Assembly (NCBI GenBank): GCA_947166105.1 | Contig: CAMVCZ010000001.1 | Coordinates: forward strand, 124,001-188,000 | Origin: an uncultured Bacteroidales bacterium | Lineage (GTDB): Bacteria; Bacteroidota; Bacteroidia; Bacteroidales; F082 | DNA: 64,000 nucleotides | Direction: 5' to 3' | The notes under the pieces: model-generated | What the model saw: the letters and a program-made list of their open reading frames with translations, nothing else | Databases searched by the model: none | What the model was told of the DNA's origin: nothing | Position numbers and translations under genes: made by a program | Part shown: piece after piece, positions 51,119 through 58,893 of the stretch | How the letters are laid out: each line of letters starts with the position of its first letter | Position numbering within the stretch: the first letter of the stretch is position 1

Positions 51119-53416
51119 ATGGGTAAAAAATCATTTCTTGTGGCATTGCTCGTTTTCGTGGCGGTGCTGGGCGCTGAGGCGCAAAACATCAGTGGGCGTT
51201 TGGCTGACGAGGACAACAACCCCGTGGCCTTCGCCAACATCGTGCTGAAACAGGCACAAAACGACAGCCTCGTGGCGGGGCTGACCTCCGACGAGAACGG
51301 AACATTCTCCGTAGATGTCAAGGAGGGGAAGTACGTCCTTATTGCTTCGGCCATCGGCTACGAGCGGCTGACCGTCCGTTGTGGGGCGACTGCCCTCGGA
51401 ACCTTGCTGATGCCCAAAACCACTGAACAATTGGACGAAGTAGTAGTTGAGGCTTCGAGGGTCACCGAAGAGGCGGGACGTTTCGTGGTGCTGCCCGACC
51501 CCAAGGAGGCGGAAGTCTCGGGTCGTGGTCTGACCTTGCTTGACATGCAGCAACTGCCTGGCTTGGAGGTGGATGTGGCCATGCAAAACATCACCATCGA
51601 CGGCGGCACACCCATCTTGCAAATCAACGGAAAGGAAGTGCCGCTCAACCGCTTCATCAATGTCAGGCCGGAGCAAATCCTGCGCATCGAGTACAGCAAC
51701 GACCCCGGCATCCGCTACCTCGACCGTAATGCGTCGGGTATCATCAACCTTGTGCTGAAGGAGTCGGACGACGGCGGAAACGTGATGGCAAGGGTGCAAT
51801 CGGCGTTCACCACAGGCTTTGTGGATGGCTACCTCATGGCAGCGCACCACAAGGGCAAGTCGGAGTTTTCGTTGCAGTACAACTTGAGTCACCGCAACTA
51901 TAAAATTGTACCTTACGAAATGACAGACAGTTATATCGCTGATGAACGCACGGTGGAGCGTTATCAGGAAATGAATTTCCCGTTCAATTACATCACCCAC
52001 AACATCACGGGTGAATACACCTACCAGCCCAACGACACCACCATGTTCGTGGCCACACTGCGTGACTACATCGACAACAACCATTGGTTCGGGACGGGTA
52101 CCATCACCGAAACTGAAAACGGGACAACCACCAAATTGGACATGAACAAGCAGACCGACAGAAAAGGCAACTCGCCGACCTTGGATTTGTTCTTCACGCA
52201 CAAGATGAGGAACCGTCAGAAAATCGAACTCAATATGGTGGGGCAATATTCACATAGTGATTATTACAACAACTTGATTTACAGGGATTCGGAGAGCGAA
52301 TGGCAATATCCTACCAAGGTGATTAACAAGGGTTACGTGATAGGCGGAGAGACCGTTTACAGCAAGCAGTTCAAGAAGGCGGAGGCCCGCGTAGGACTGC
52401 AATACCAGCACAACTTCGCGAGCAACGATTATGTGGTTTACGAAACCCAAACCGAGATGACCAAGGACAACACCTATCTTTACACCAGCATCGACGGCAA
52501 TTTGAGCGACAATGTGATGTATTCGTTGGGGACGGGTGTCAAGTTGTTCTCCGTGACCGACGGCATCGACACCAAGCGATACCTCCGTAACTTGAGCACG
52601 GCGGGCCTGTTTTGGCGCATCAATCAGCGTTGGTCGGTGACGGTCAACACGCAGTTTGTCCCTTACCTGCCTTCGTTGAGCGACATGTCGCCCGTGTTGC
52701 AGCGCGTGGACGATGTGGAGGCCATCTGTGGCAATGAGTCGTTGCGGCCTTATAACACCTTGTTCGGTGCACTGCGGTTGCGTTACAATAATAAGGGATG
52801 GTTTGCCAGTATGATTCCAAGTTATTACAGGAACTTTTCCCCCACTGTCCGCTTGTATCATTACGATCCTGACCTTGATCTTTTCGTCGGCACAAGGCAG
52901 AACACCGACTATTACCAGCGTTTTCAGTTGAAAGCCGAGGTGGGCGTAAAGCAACTATTTGACCGATTGAACATTACGCTGAACGCCAAACTGAAGAAGG
53001 AGGAAGCCAAAGGCGAGGAATTCTATCACGACAACCTCAACTTTAGCAGCGGTATCAAGGCGCAGTTTGTCTGGAAGCAATTGGTGGTCGGCTGCAACTT
53101 CGACTTCACGCCCGAATGGTCTTTGTTCGGTGAGGATTTGTCGGGAGGCGAGATGTCGCAAAGCATCTATGCCGAATACAACTGGAAGAGCCTGAATGCG
53201 AGCGTAGTATGGCATTGTCCGTTCAACAAGAAGGGCTATATGTACCAGACCAGCAACCTCTCGGCGGTGCATCCCTACAGCCATACCAACTGGACCAGCG
53301 ACAACGGCAACATGGTCGTGTTGGGTCTCACATGGAAGTTCAACTACGGAAAGGCGTTCAACAAAGGCCAGAAGACCCTTTGGAATGGCGGGTATGATGA
53401 CGGCATGGTGAAGTGA
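51119..53416 (+). CDS. Outer membrane beta-barrel protein with CarboxypepD_reg and plug domains
   Basis: 765 residues. The signal peptide FLVALLVFVAVLGAEAQ is nearly identical to that of the DUF2807 protein at 54284. The CarboxypepD_reg domain (NISGRLADEDNNPVAFANIV, about 23-100) and plug-like region (MQQLPGLEVDVAMQNITIDG, about 140-200) precede an OMP_b-brl_3-type barrel. It is a paralogue of the protein at 42873. There is no TonB box. It is the sole gene after promoter 4 and ends in a clear terminator. Confidence 0.9.
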   Translation: MGKKSFLVALLVFVAVLGAEAQNISGRLADEDNNPVAFANIVLKQAQNDSLVAGLTSDENGTFSVDVKEGKYVLIASAIGYERLTVRCGATALGTLLMPKTTEQLDEVVVEASRVTEEAGRFVVLPDPKEAEVSGRGLTLLDMQQLPGLEVDVAMQNITIDGGTPILQINGKEVPLNRFINVRPEQILRIEYSNDPGIRYLDRNASGIINLVLKESDDGGNVMARVQSAFTTGFVDGYLMAAHHKGKSEFSLQYNLSHRNYKIVPYEMTDSYIADERTVERYQEMNFPFNYITHNITGEYTYQPNDTTMFVATLRDYIDNNHWFGTGTITETENGTTTKLDMNKQTDRKGNSPTLDLFFTHKMRNRQKIELNMVGQYSHSDYYNNLIYRDSESEWQYPTKVINKGYVIGGETVYSKQFKKAEARVGLQYQHNFASNDYVVYETQTEMTKDNTYLYTSIDGNLSDNVMYSLGTGVKLFSVTDGIDTKRYLRNLSTAGLFWRINQRWSVTVNTQFVPYLPSLSDMSPVLQRVDDVEAICGNESLRPYNTLFGALRLRYNNKGWFASMIPSYYRNFSPTVRLYHYDPDLDLFVGTRQNTDYYQRFQLKAEVGVKQLFDRLNITLNAKLKKEEAKGEEFYHDNLNFSSGIKAQFVWKQLVVGCNFDFTPEWSLFGEDLSGGEMSQSIYAEYNWKSLNASVVWHCPFNKKGYMYQTSNLSAVHPYSHTNWTSDNGNMVVLGLTWKFNYGKAFNKGQKTLWNGGYDDGMVK

Positions 53417-53424
53417 GAAAAGCA

Positions 53425-53491
53425 AAAGCCTCCCCATTCCGGTTCCATGCGTTTGACGGCGCTATGGAGTGAGGAACGAGGAGGCTTTTTT
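53425..53491 (+). terminator. Terminator of the second beta-barrel gene
   Basis: AAAGCCTCC (53425-53433) pairs with GGAGGCTTT (53480-53488), followed by T. The stretch also contains ATTCCGGTTCCATGCGTTTG, which has a decayed relative after the permease at 49554 (49597-49614). Confidence 0.75.
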
Positions 53492-53554
53492 CAGAGTTCG
53501 TTTTGCGGTTTCGGAAATAATGTGTAATTTTGCATTTGCAAAAACAAGATTATA

Positions 53555-53863
53555 ATGTGCACCTATCCCATATCATTAGACGAGGGTTTGGTCATGGAGG
53601 CTGAAAATGTCTTACAGATCAACGAGTCGTTCCAAACTTGGCTGCAGCAGCAGGTCGAAATATGGCTTTTGGCGCAGGTAAAAGCCAAGAAACGGTCTCA
53701 TTCTCGTCATGGCAGGCTTTCTGATGATGAGTTGGCTGAACGGTTGAAAGACTATCCACTGCTTGAAGAAAGCGATTTTCCGAGTTTGGCAGCCGAGGAT
53801 TACGGTGTATATCTGAAATCTCGTAGCGGACAACTTCCTAAAGGATTGGAGCAATGGCTGTAA
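53555..53863 (+). CDS. Putative antitoxin-like hypothetical protein
   Basis: 102 residues, not recognised. Hydrophobic helix FQTWLQQQVEIWLLAQVKAK, then a basic stretch KKRSHSRHGR and an acidic C terminus (LEESDFPSLAAEDYGVYLKS). It precedes a short MazF/PemK-like remnant and overlaps it by 10 nt, which suggests an antitoxin. A TAATTTTG box lies about 25 nt upstream of the start. This assignment rests on context. Confidence 0.6.
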   Translation: MCTYPISLDEGLVMEAENVLQINESFQTWLQQQVEIWLLAQVKAKKRSHSRHGRLSDDELAERLKDYPLLEESDFPSLAAEDYGVYLKSRSGQLPKGLEQWL

Positions 53864-54057
53864 ACAATGTTTATCAACGCGAAATCGTGGAAGTGCCTTT
53901 CGTGTTTCCTGATGGGAAAGTGTTGCCTCATCCTGCGTTCGTTGATGCATTCAATGTGTCTGATGTGGTTTCACGGCACAATTGCTTCTTGCGTCAACCT
54001 TATTTTGTCCAATTGGTTGACAAAATCGTCGCGAATATTGTCGATGGCGACTTTTAG
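53854..54057 (+). pseudogene. Probable internally deleted MazF/PemK-like toxin
   Basis: 67 residues, about half the usual toxin length. The N terminus (VYQREIVEVPFVFPDGKVLP) has the start pattern of MazF/PemK barrels in Bacteroidales. The C terminus (FLRQPYFVQLVDKIVANIVD) resembles the last helix of the same family, and the middle is missing. It could also be a genuine small protein; the overlap with the upstream gene is kept. Confidence 0.45.
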
Positions 54058-54131
54058 CGACCTGTTTTCGACTTTTTTTCCGCAAGAACCTCAATTATAC
54101 TGAGAGAAGATTTGATGGCGTTGTAAACCAT

Positions 54132-54238
54132 TGTAAACTTTCTTTACACCACTGTAAAGAACCTTTACACTTTATATTTTACGCTAAATTGTAATTTATT
54201 GAATATTAAATAATTACAAATTTGGCACGGCAATTGCT
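54132..54238 (+). promoter_or_regulatory. Sigma-54 promoter 5 with twin activator sites (DUF2807-ABC unit)
   Basis: TGTAAACTTTCTTTACA (54132-54148) and TGTAAAGAACCTTTACA (54153-54169) start 21 bp apart. 54 bp later is TTGGCACG-GCAA-TTGCT with GG at 54224 and GC at 54236. The start codon is at 54284. An extra TGTAAA half site lies at 54122. Confidence 0.9.
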
Positions 54239-54283
54239 ATGGGAAAATGCGAAAAAAATATGAACCTGTAAAATCGTAAAGCA

Positions 54284-55198
54284 ATGGGTAAAAAATCATT
54301 TATTGTGGCACTGCTCGTTTTTGCGGCGGTGCTGGGCGCTGAGGCGCAGAAAAACAAAGTGTACAAGGCTGATACCGTAATCGACGGGAAAGGCAACAAA
54401 ACCATCACCGTGTACTCGCAAGGAACATTCGCCGAAGGCAACGGCAACGTCGTTACGCGAGACATCAACGTGACAACATTTGACGAAATCAGCATCGCGC
54501 TGCCGGCTTCGGTGACATACGCGGTGGCCGACAAGTGTTCTTGCCGCGTGACCCTCGACGAGAACCTTTTCGAGTGTGTCGACATCTACCAAAAAGGCGA
54601 TTGCCTGAAGGTGAAAATGGTCAAGACGCTGCAACAAAGCGACTTGAAACCAACCAAGTTCGTCATCGAACTCACCGCCCCGACATTGGAGGAAATCAGT
54701 TTGGTGGGCGGCGGCGACTTCAGTTTCGTTACACCGTTTGAAGCGCCGAAATTGGAAATCAACACGGCGGGCGCGTATGGCGTGTTTTTCGATGAAACGG
54801 CTACCATCGACGAGTTCGAGATGAACCTTGCTGGCGCGGGTAAGTTGGTGTGCAAGAATCTTCATTCCGACCATCTGGATTGGAATGTCGCGGGTGTGGG
54901 CAAGTTGCTGTGCAAGAACCTTATAGCCGACAATGTCGACTTGAGCGTTGCCGGTTCGGGAGGCATCGTCATCGAAGCCGGGACGGTGAAAAGCGCCGAC
55001 CTTTCCGTGGCGGGTTCGGGTTATATCGAGACCCGTTGCGCGTTGGAGTCGATGGATTACAACATCGCTGGCTCAGGCCGCATCTATTACTATGGCGACG
55101 TGAAGGTGAAAGGTTACCTAATGGGTGGCAAAATCAAGCGGATTGACTCGGAGGGTGGGAAGCCCAACAAAAAGTCCCGTAGGGACGACAGCCAATAG
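54284..55198 (+). CDS. DUF2807 (head GIN domain) protein
   Basis: 304 residues. The signal peptide (FIVALLVFAAVLGAEAQ) is shared with the beta-barrel protein at 51119. Residues about 55-290 are a right-handed beta-helix-like DUF2807 domain, starting VTTFDEISIALPASVTYAVA and followed by repeated AGxG motifs (NLAGAGKLVCKN, NVAGVGKLLCKN, SVAGSGGIVIEA). It probably lies in the periplasm or outer membrane, a common envelope-stress-type product in Bacteroidota. The last residues (KKSRRDDSQ) are coded by an intergenic repeat, so the C terminus may be non-native. It is the first gene of the promoter 5 unit. Confidence 0.85.
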   Translation: MGKKSFIVALLVFAAVLGAEAQKNKVYKADTVIDGKGNKTITVYSQGTFAEGNGNVVTRDINVTTFDEISIALPASVTYAVADKCSCRVTLDENLFECVDIYQKGDCLKVKMVKTLQQSDLKPTKFVIELTAPTLEEISLVGGGDFSFVTPFEAPKLEINTAGAYGVFFDETATIDEFEMNLAGAGKLVCKNLHSDHLDWNVAGVGKLLCKNLIADNVDLSVAGSGGIVIEAGTVKSADLSVAGSGYIETRCALESMDYNIAGSGRIYYYGDVKVKGYLMGGKIKRIDSEGGKPNKKSRRDDSQ

Positions 55199-55335
55199 GC
55201 AGGCGGTGTCAACCCCTGCCAACATCGGGTACGCCACCCACGGCAGGCCCAGTCCCGTAGGGACGACAGATAATAGGCAGGCGGTGTCAACCCCTGCCGA
55301 CAGCCAATAAGCAGGCGACGTAAGTCCCTGCATTC
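55174..55335. repeat. Short repeat cluster (GTCCCGTAGGGAC / GCAGGCGGTGTCAACCCCTG)
   Basis: GTCCCGTAGGGACGACAG occurs at 55174 and 55252, each followed by an AATAGGCAGGCGGTGTCAAC unit, with a third partial copy to 55335. Related sequence ends repeat G2 at 45596-45641. It covers most of the gap before the ABC ATPase and enters the DUF2807 coding end. Confidence 0.75.
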
Positions 55336-55391
55336 AAACGACAACAATAAAACCAACAAATAAATCGTATAACAATCAAAATCTTAAAGAA

Positions 55392-56078
55392 ATGATCAAA
55401 GTAGAAAACCTGAAGAAAGTCTTCCGTAGCGAGGACATCGAGATTGAGACCGTCGCCCTCGACGGCGTTTCGTTCGAAATCAACGACGGCGAGTTCGTCG
55501 CCATCATGGGCCCCTCGGGCTGCGGCAAGTCGACCTTGCTCAACATCCTCGGCCTCTTGGACAACCCCACCGACGGCAAGTATGAACTGCTCGGCCAGCA
55601 GGTGGGCGACCTCAAGGAAAAGGACCGCACCCAGTTCCGCAAGGGCAACATCGGTTTTGTGTTCCAGAGCTTCAACCTCATCGACGAGCTGAATGTGTTT
55701 GAGAACATCGAGCTGCCGCTGCGCTACATGAACATCCCCGCCGCCGAGCGCCGCGAGCGCGTGGAGGCCATCATGACGCGCATGGCCATCAAGCACCGCC
55801 AGAACCACTTCCCGCAGCAGCTGAGCGGTGGTCAGCAGCAGCGTGTGGCCATCGCCCGTGCCGTCGTCGCCAACCCCAAGCTCATCCTCGCCGACGAGCC
55901 TACGGGTAACCTCGATACCGCGCATGGCCGCGAGGTGATGGACCTGCTCACCGACCTCCACAAGGAAGGCACCACCATCGTCATGGTGACCCACTCGCAG
56001 CGCGATGCCGGCTATGCCGACCGCATCATCAACCTCTTGGACGGCAAGATCGTCGATGAGGTGCTTTCGCAACTGTAA
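55392..56078 (+). CDS. MacB/LolD-type ABC transporter ATP-binding protein
   Basis: 228 residues. Walker A is GPSGCGKST (about 38-46), the Q-loop is in [13 protein letters not shown], the signature is [16 protein letters not shown] (about 141-156), Walker B is [12 protein letters not shown] and the H-loop is MVTHSQ. The motif [20 protein letters not shown] is characteristic of the LolCDE/MacB group. It is the only separate ATPase of this class in the cluster, so it may serve several of the five permeases. It lies between the DUF2807 gene and two permease genes. Confidence 0.95.
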   Translation: MIKVENLKKVFRSEDIEIETVALDGVSFEINDGEFVAIMGPSGCGKSTLLNILGLLDNPTDGKYELLGQQVGDLKEKDRTQFRKGNIGFVFQSFNLIDELNVFENIELPLRYMNIPAAERRERVEAIMTRMAIKHRQNHFPQQLSGGQQQRVAIARAVVANPKLILADEPTGNLDTAHGREVMDLLTDLHKEGTTIVMVTHSQRDAGYADRIINLLDGKIVDEVLSQL

Positions 56079-56085
56079 GAAAGTT

Positions 56086-56203
56086 TTTTGACTCCCCCTG
56101 CCCCCTCAAGAGGGGGACGCGCAAAGCGACGAAGAACTTGCGTCCGGCAGGCCGTCCCCCTCTTGAGGGGGTGCCCAAAGGGCGGGGGAGTCCGAAGACC
56201 CGA
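56086..56203. repeat. GC-rich palindromic repeat G4
   Basis: Short member of the G family with GACTCCCCC and GGGGGAGTC ends, CCCCCTCAAGAGGGGG and CCCCCTCTTGAGGGGG hairpins and no inner palindrome. It sits between the ABC ATPase and permease genes of one operon. Confidence 0.85.
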
Positions 56204-56236
56204 AACGGAAAAAAGAATAAATAAAACAACACTTTT

Positions 56237-58654
56237 ATGGCAAGATTATTCAAAAAAGGCAAGACCGTCCTCGTCTCCTCCGTCCTCAACATCCTCGGCT
56301 TGACGGCGGCCTTTGCCGCGCTTTATATCATCCTCGTGCAGGTGCGCCACGACCTCACCTACAACAAGGCCCTCAAGGACAGCGACCGCATCTATTGTAT
56401 GATGGTCGGCGACCAGTTTGCCGACTATGGCGCCTCGTCGTGGATATGCCGACCGATAGCAGAAGCCGTCATTGCGGCCTCGCCCGACGTGGAGGCTGGT
56501 GGCTGCGGCTATGTGGGCAAGAACTGCCCGACCGCCCACATTATCCTTGAAGACAACCAGCAAATGCAGGTGAGAATCGGGGCCTTCAGCGATGGAGGCA
56601 AGGATGTTTTCGGCCTCGAACTCGTGGCTGGCAACTGGAACGACTGGATCAACGGCATCACCTACGCCGTTTCGGAATCGACGGCCCAGCGCCTCGGCGT
56701 GCAGGTGGGCGACGTGGCCAAGCTGCGCAAGCAGGACTGGCGCGGCATTTCGATGGAAGACGCTGTCATCGTCGCCATCTACAAGGACATGCCCGCCAAC
56801 AGCGACGCGGCCTCTTTCGATATGTGCTACAACATCGGCAAGCAAGGTTTGGACAACTGGAGCGAATGGGGTTACAACTATTTCGTGAAACTCCGCGAAG
56901 GTGCGGACCCTGTGGCTTTCGACGAGGCCGCCAAACCCGCCATGAAAGATGCCAATATGCGCGCAAACGGCGTTGACCCCACTTCACTTTCCGAAGAGGA
57001 AATGGCGCAATGGGAGGAGTCGGTCAACAACATCAAACTCCGCCTGATGAAACTCACCGACACCTATTTTGCCAAAAACATCAACGCGCCGGGCAAGACG
57101 GGCAACCGCACCACCACGATGACCCTGTTGGCCATCGCCATTGTGGTCGTCGTCATCGCTTTCATCAACTACATCAACTTCTTCTTCGCGATGGTGCCCA
57201 TTCGCCTGCGCAACATCAACACGCGCAAGATATTGGGCAGCAGCCGTTTCTCGTTGGTGATGTCGTTTGTGGGCGAGTCGGCGACGATGGTCGTCATTGC
57301 CTTGGCATTGGCCGTGGCCGTGGTTACGCTGTTCAGGCAGTCCACCTTGGTCGCGCTCATCGACACGCCGCTCCGTTTCGGCCAAAACTGGGGCATCGCC
57401 GCCCTGACCGTCGGCTCTGGCTTGCTTGTTTCGGTGGCCGCCAGCCTCTATCCGGCCTTGTTCGCCACCTCGTTCAATCCCGCCTTCGCCTTGAAAGGCA
57501 CCCTCGGCACCACGCAAAAGGGCAAGGCCTTTCGCATAGGCTTGATTGGCTTGCAGTTCACGGTTTCCATCGCGTTGATTATCTGCGCGATATTCGTCCA
57601 CGAGCAACGTCAGTTCATGCTCAACCGCGACATGGGTTTCGACAAGGAACAACTGCTCACGGTGATGACCACGGCGAGAATAAGCTACTTGGAGCACGAA
57701 ACCACCGAAAACCGACTCAAGGCCGATGCCGCCATCAAGGATGTGGCTTGGGGCGACGGTCCGTTTGTCAAAGACGAGCGCATGGGCTGGAACCGCGATT
57801 TCAAAGGAGGCAAGGTGCATTGGCAATGCTATCCAGTTTCGTGGAACTTCTTGGATTTCATGGGAATGGAGATGGCTGATGGCCGCAAATTCACTCCCGC
57901 TGACGAGCAATCGGAGAATGGTGTGTACATCCTCAACGAGACGGCTCAGAAGATGTATGACATTCAAGTCGGCGACCAGATTCAGGGACATACCAACGGC
58001 TTGGCCGAGGTTGCAGGGATTTGCAAGGACTTCAACTATTCCGCCTTGCGCAACGAGATTGGGCCGTTTGCCTTGTATGTCTTCGGCAAGAAACCGTGGC
58101 GGCCTTGTATGCAACTGTTTGTGCGCACCGAGGCCAGCGTGGATGTCCTCGCCGTGATGAAGCGCATCCAAACCATCTTGAATGAGCTGGATCCCGACAT
58201 TGCCGCCGAGGATTACGACGTGCAGCTTTTCGACCAAACGCTGCAAAGCCAATACAAGAAGGAGCAAAACCTCTCGAAGTTGGTCACGCTGTTCACCATT
58301 TTGGCCATCGTCATCTCGCTGATGGGCGTGTTCGGCTTGGTGATGTTCGAGACGGAGCACCGCCGCAAGGAAATCGGTATCCGTCGTGTGCATGGCGCCA
58401 CGGTGGGGCAGATTCTGGCGATGTTCAACTCGCGCTTCGTGAAGATTGTGCTGGTGTGCTTCGTCGTGGCCGTGCCCGTGAGCATCGTCATTATGCGGCG
58501 TTATTTGGAGGGCTTTGCCTATCGCGTTCCGTTGCATTGGTGGGTGTTTGCCTTGGCGCTGCTGGCCGTCTTGGGCGTCACGGTGGCGGTGGTCACCCTG
58601 CGCAGTCTGCGAGCCGCCACGGTCAATCCGGTGAAGTCGCTACGGAGTGAGTAA
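56237..58654 (+). CDS. MacB/FtsX-type ABC transporter permease
   Basis: 805 residues, the longest of the five. First helix LVSSVLNILGLTAAFAALYI (about 13-35), MacB-like periplasmic domain, helices near 290-315 (LLAIAIVVVVIAFINYINFF), a second helix set and the final FtsX-type helices (LVTLFTILAIVISLMGVFGL, WWVFALALLAVLGVTVAVVT). The coupling helix HRRKEIGIRRVHGATVGQIL is clear in the second half, while the first (RLRNINTRKILGSSRFSLVM) lacks the usual K/R-E-x-A/G core. It ends TVNPVKSLRSE. It follows the ABC ATPase by 158 nt. Confidence 0.92.
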   Translation: MARLFKKGKTVLVSSVLNILGLTAAFAALYIILVQVRHDLTYNKALKDSDRIYCMMVGDQFADYGASSWICRPIAEAVIAASPDVEAGGCGYVGKNCPTAHIILEDNQQMQVRIGAFSDGGKDVFGLELVAGNWNDWINGITYAVSESTAQRLGVQVGDVAKLRKQDWRGISMEDAVIVAIYKDMPANSDAASFDMCYNIGKQGLDNWSEWGYNYFVKLREGADPVAFDEAAKPAMKDANMRANGVDPTSLSEEEMAQWEESVNNIKLRLMKLTDTYFAKNINAPGKTGNRTTTMTLLAIAIVVVVIAFINYINFFFAMVPIRLRNINTRKILGSSRFSLVMSFVGESATMVVIALALAVAVVTLFRQSTLVALIDTPLRFGQNWGIAALTVGSGLLVSVAASLYPALFATSFNPAFALKGTLGTTQKGKAFRIGLIGLQFTVSIALIICAIFVHEQRQFMLNRDMGFDKEQLLTVMTTARISYLEHETTENRLKADAAIKDVAWGDGPFVKDERMGWNRDFKGGKVHWQCYPVSWNFLDFMGMEMADGRKFTPADEQSENGVYILNETAQKMYDIQVGDQIQGHTNGLAEVAGICKDFNYSALRNEIGPFALYVFGKKPWRPCMQLFVRTEASVDVLAVMKRIQTILNELDPDIAAEDYDVQLFDQTLQSQYKKEQNLSKLVTLFTILAIVISLMGVFGLVMFETEHRRKEIGIRRVHGATVGQILAMFNSRFVKIVLVCFVVAVPVSIVIMRRYLEGFAYRVPLHWWVFALALLAVLGVTVAVVTLRSLRAATVNPVKSLRSE

Positions 58655-58666
58655 ACTATGAAAAGG

Positions 58667-58846
58667 GAACTACGAATTACACGAATGGAACGAATAATTT
58701 TGCGGCTTACGCCGCGAATGGGGACGAATTTGGTGTCGCTTTGCGTCACTGCGAGGCACGAAGCAGTCCAGATTCGTACCCATTCAGGCGCTTGCGCCTC
58801 AAATTCTCAAATCGAAATTCGCAAAATTCGTGTAATTCGTAGTTAA
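58667..58846. repeat. Inverted-repeat element B (about 180 bp)
   Basis: The left end AACTACGAATTACACGAATG and the right end, whose complement is AACTACGAATTACACGAATT, form a nearly perfect inverted repeat. It corresponds to element A at 37114, with GAATT replacing GGATT throughout. The centre contains CCATTCAGGCGCTTGCGCCT, a counterpart of the CCATCTGGACGCTTGCGTCC in A. Confidence 0.8.
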
Positions 58847-58893
58847 ATGACAGTCTTTGAATCTTGAATTTTGAATCTTTAAATCCAAAAACA

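Noticed and set aside
56984-58537. 517-codon open frame on the minus strand opposite a permease
   Set aside because: The translation is a low-complexity His/Gln/Arg/Asp mixture, a typical shadow of membrane-protein codons; the plus-strand permease is clear.
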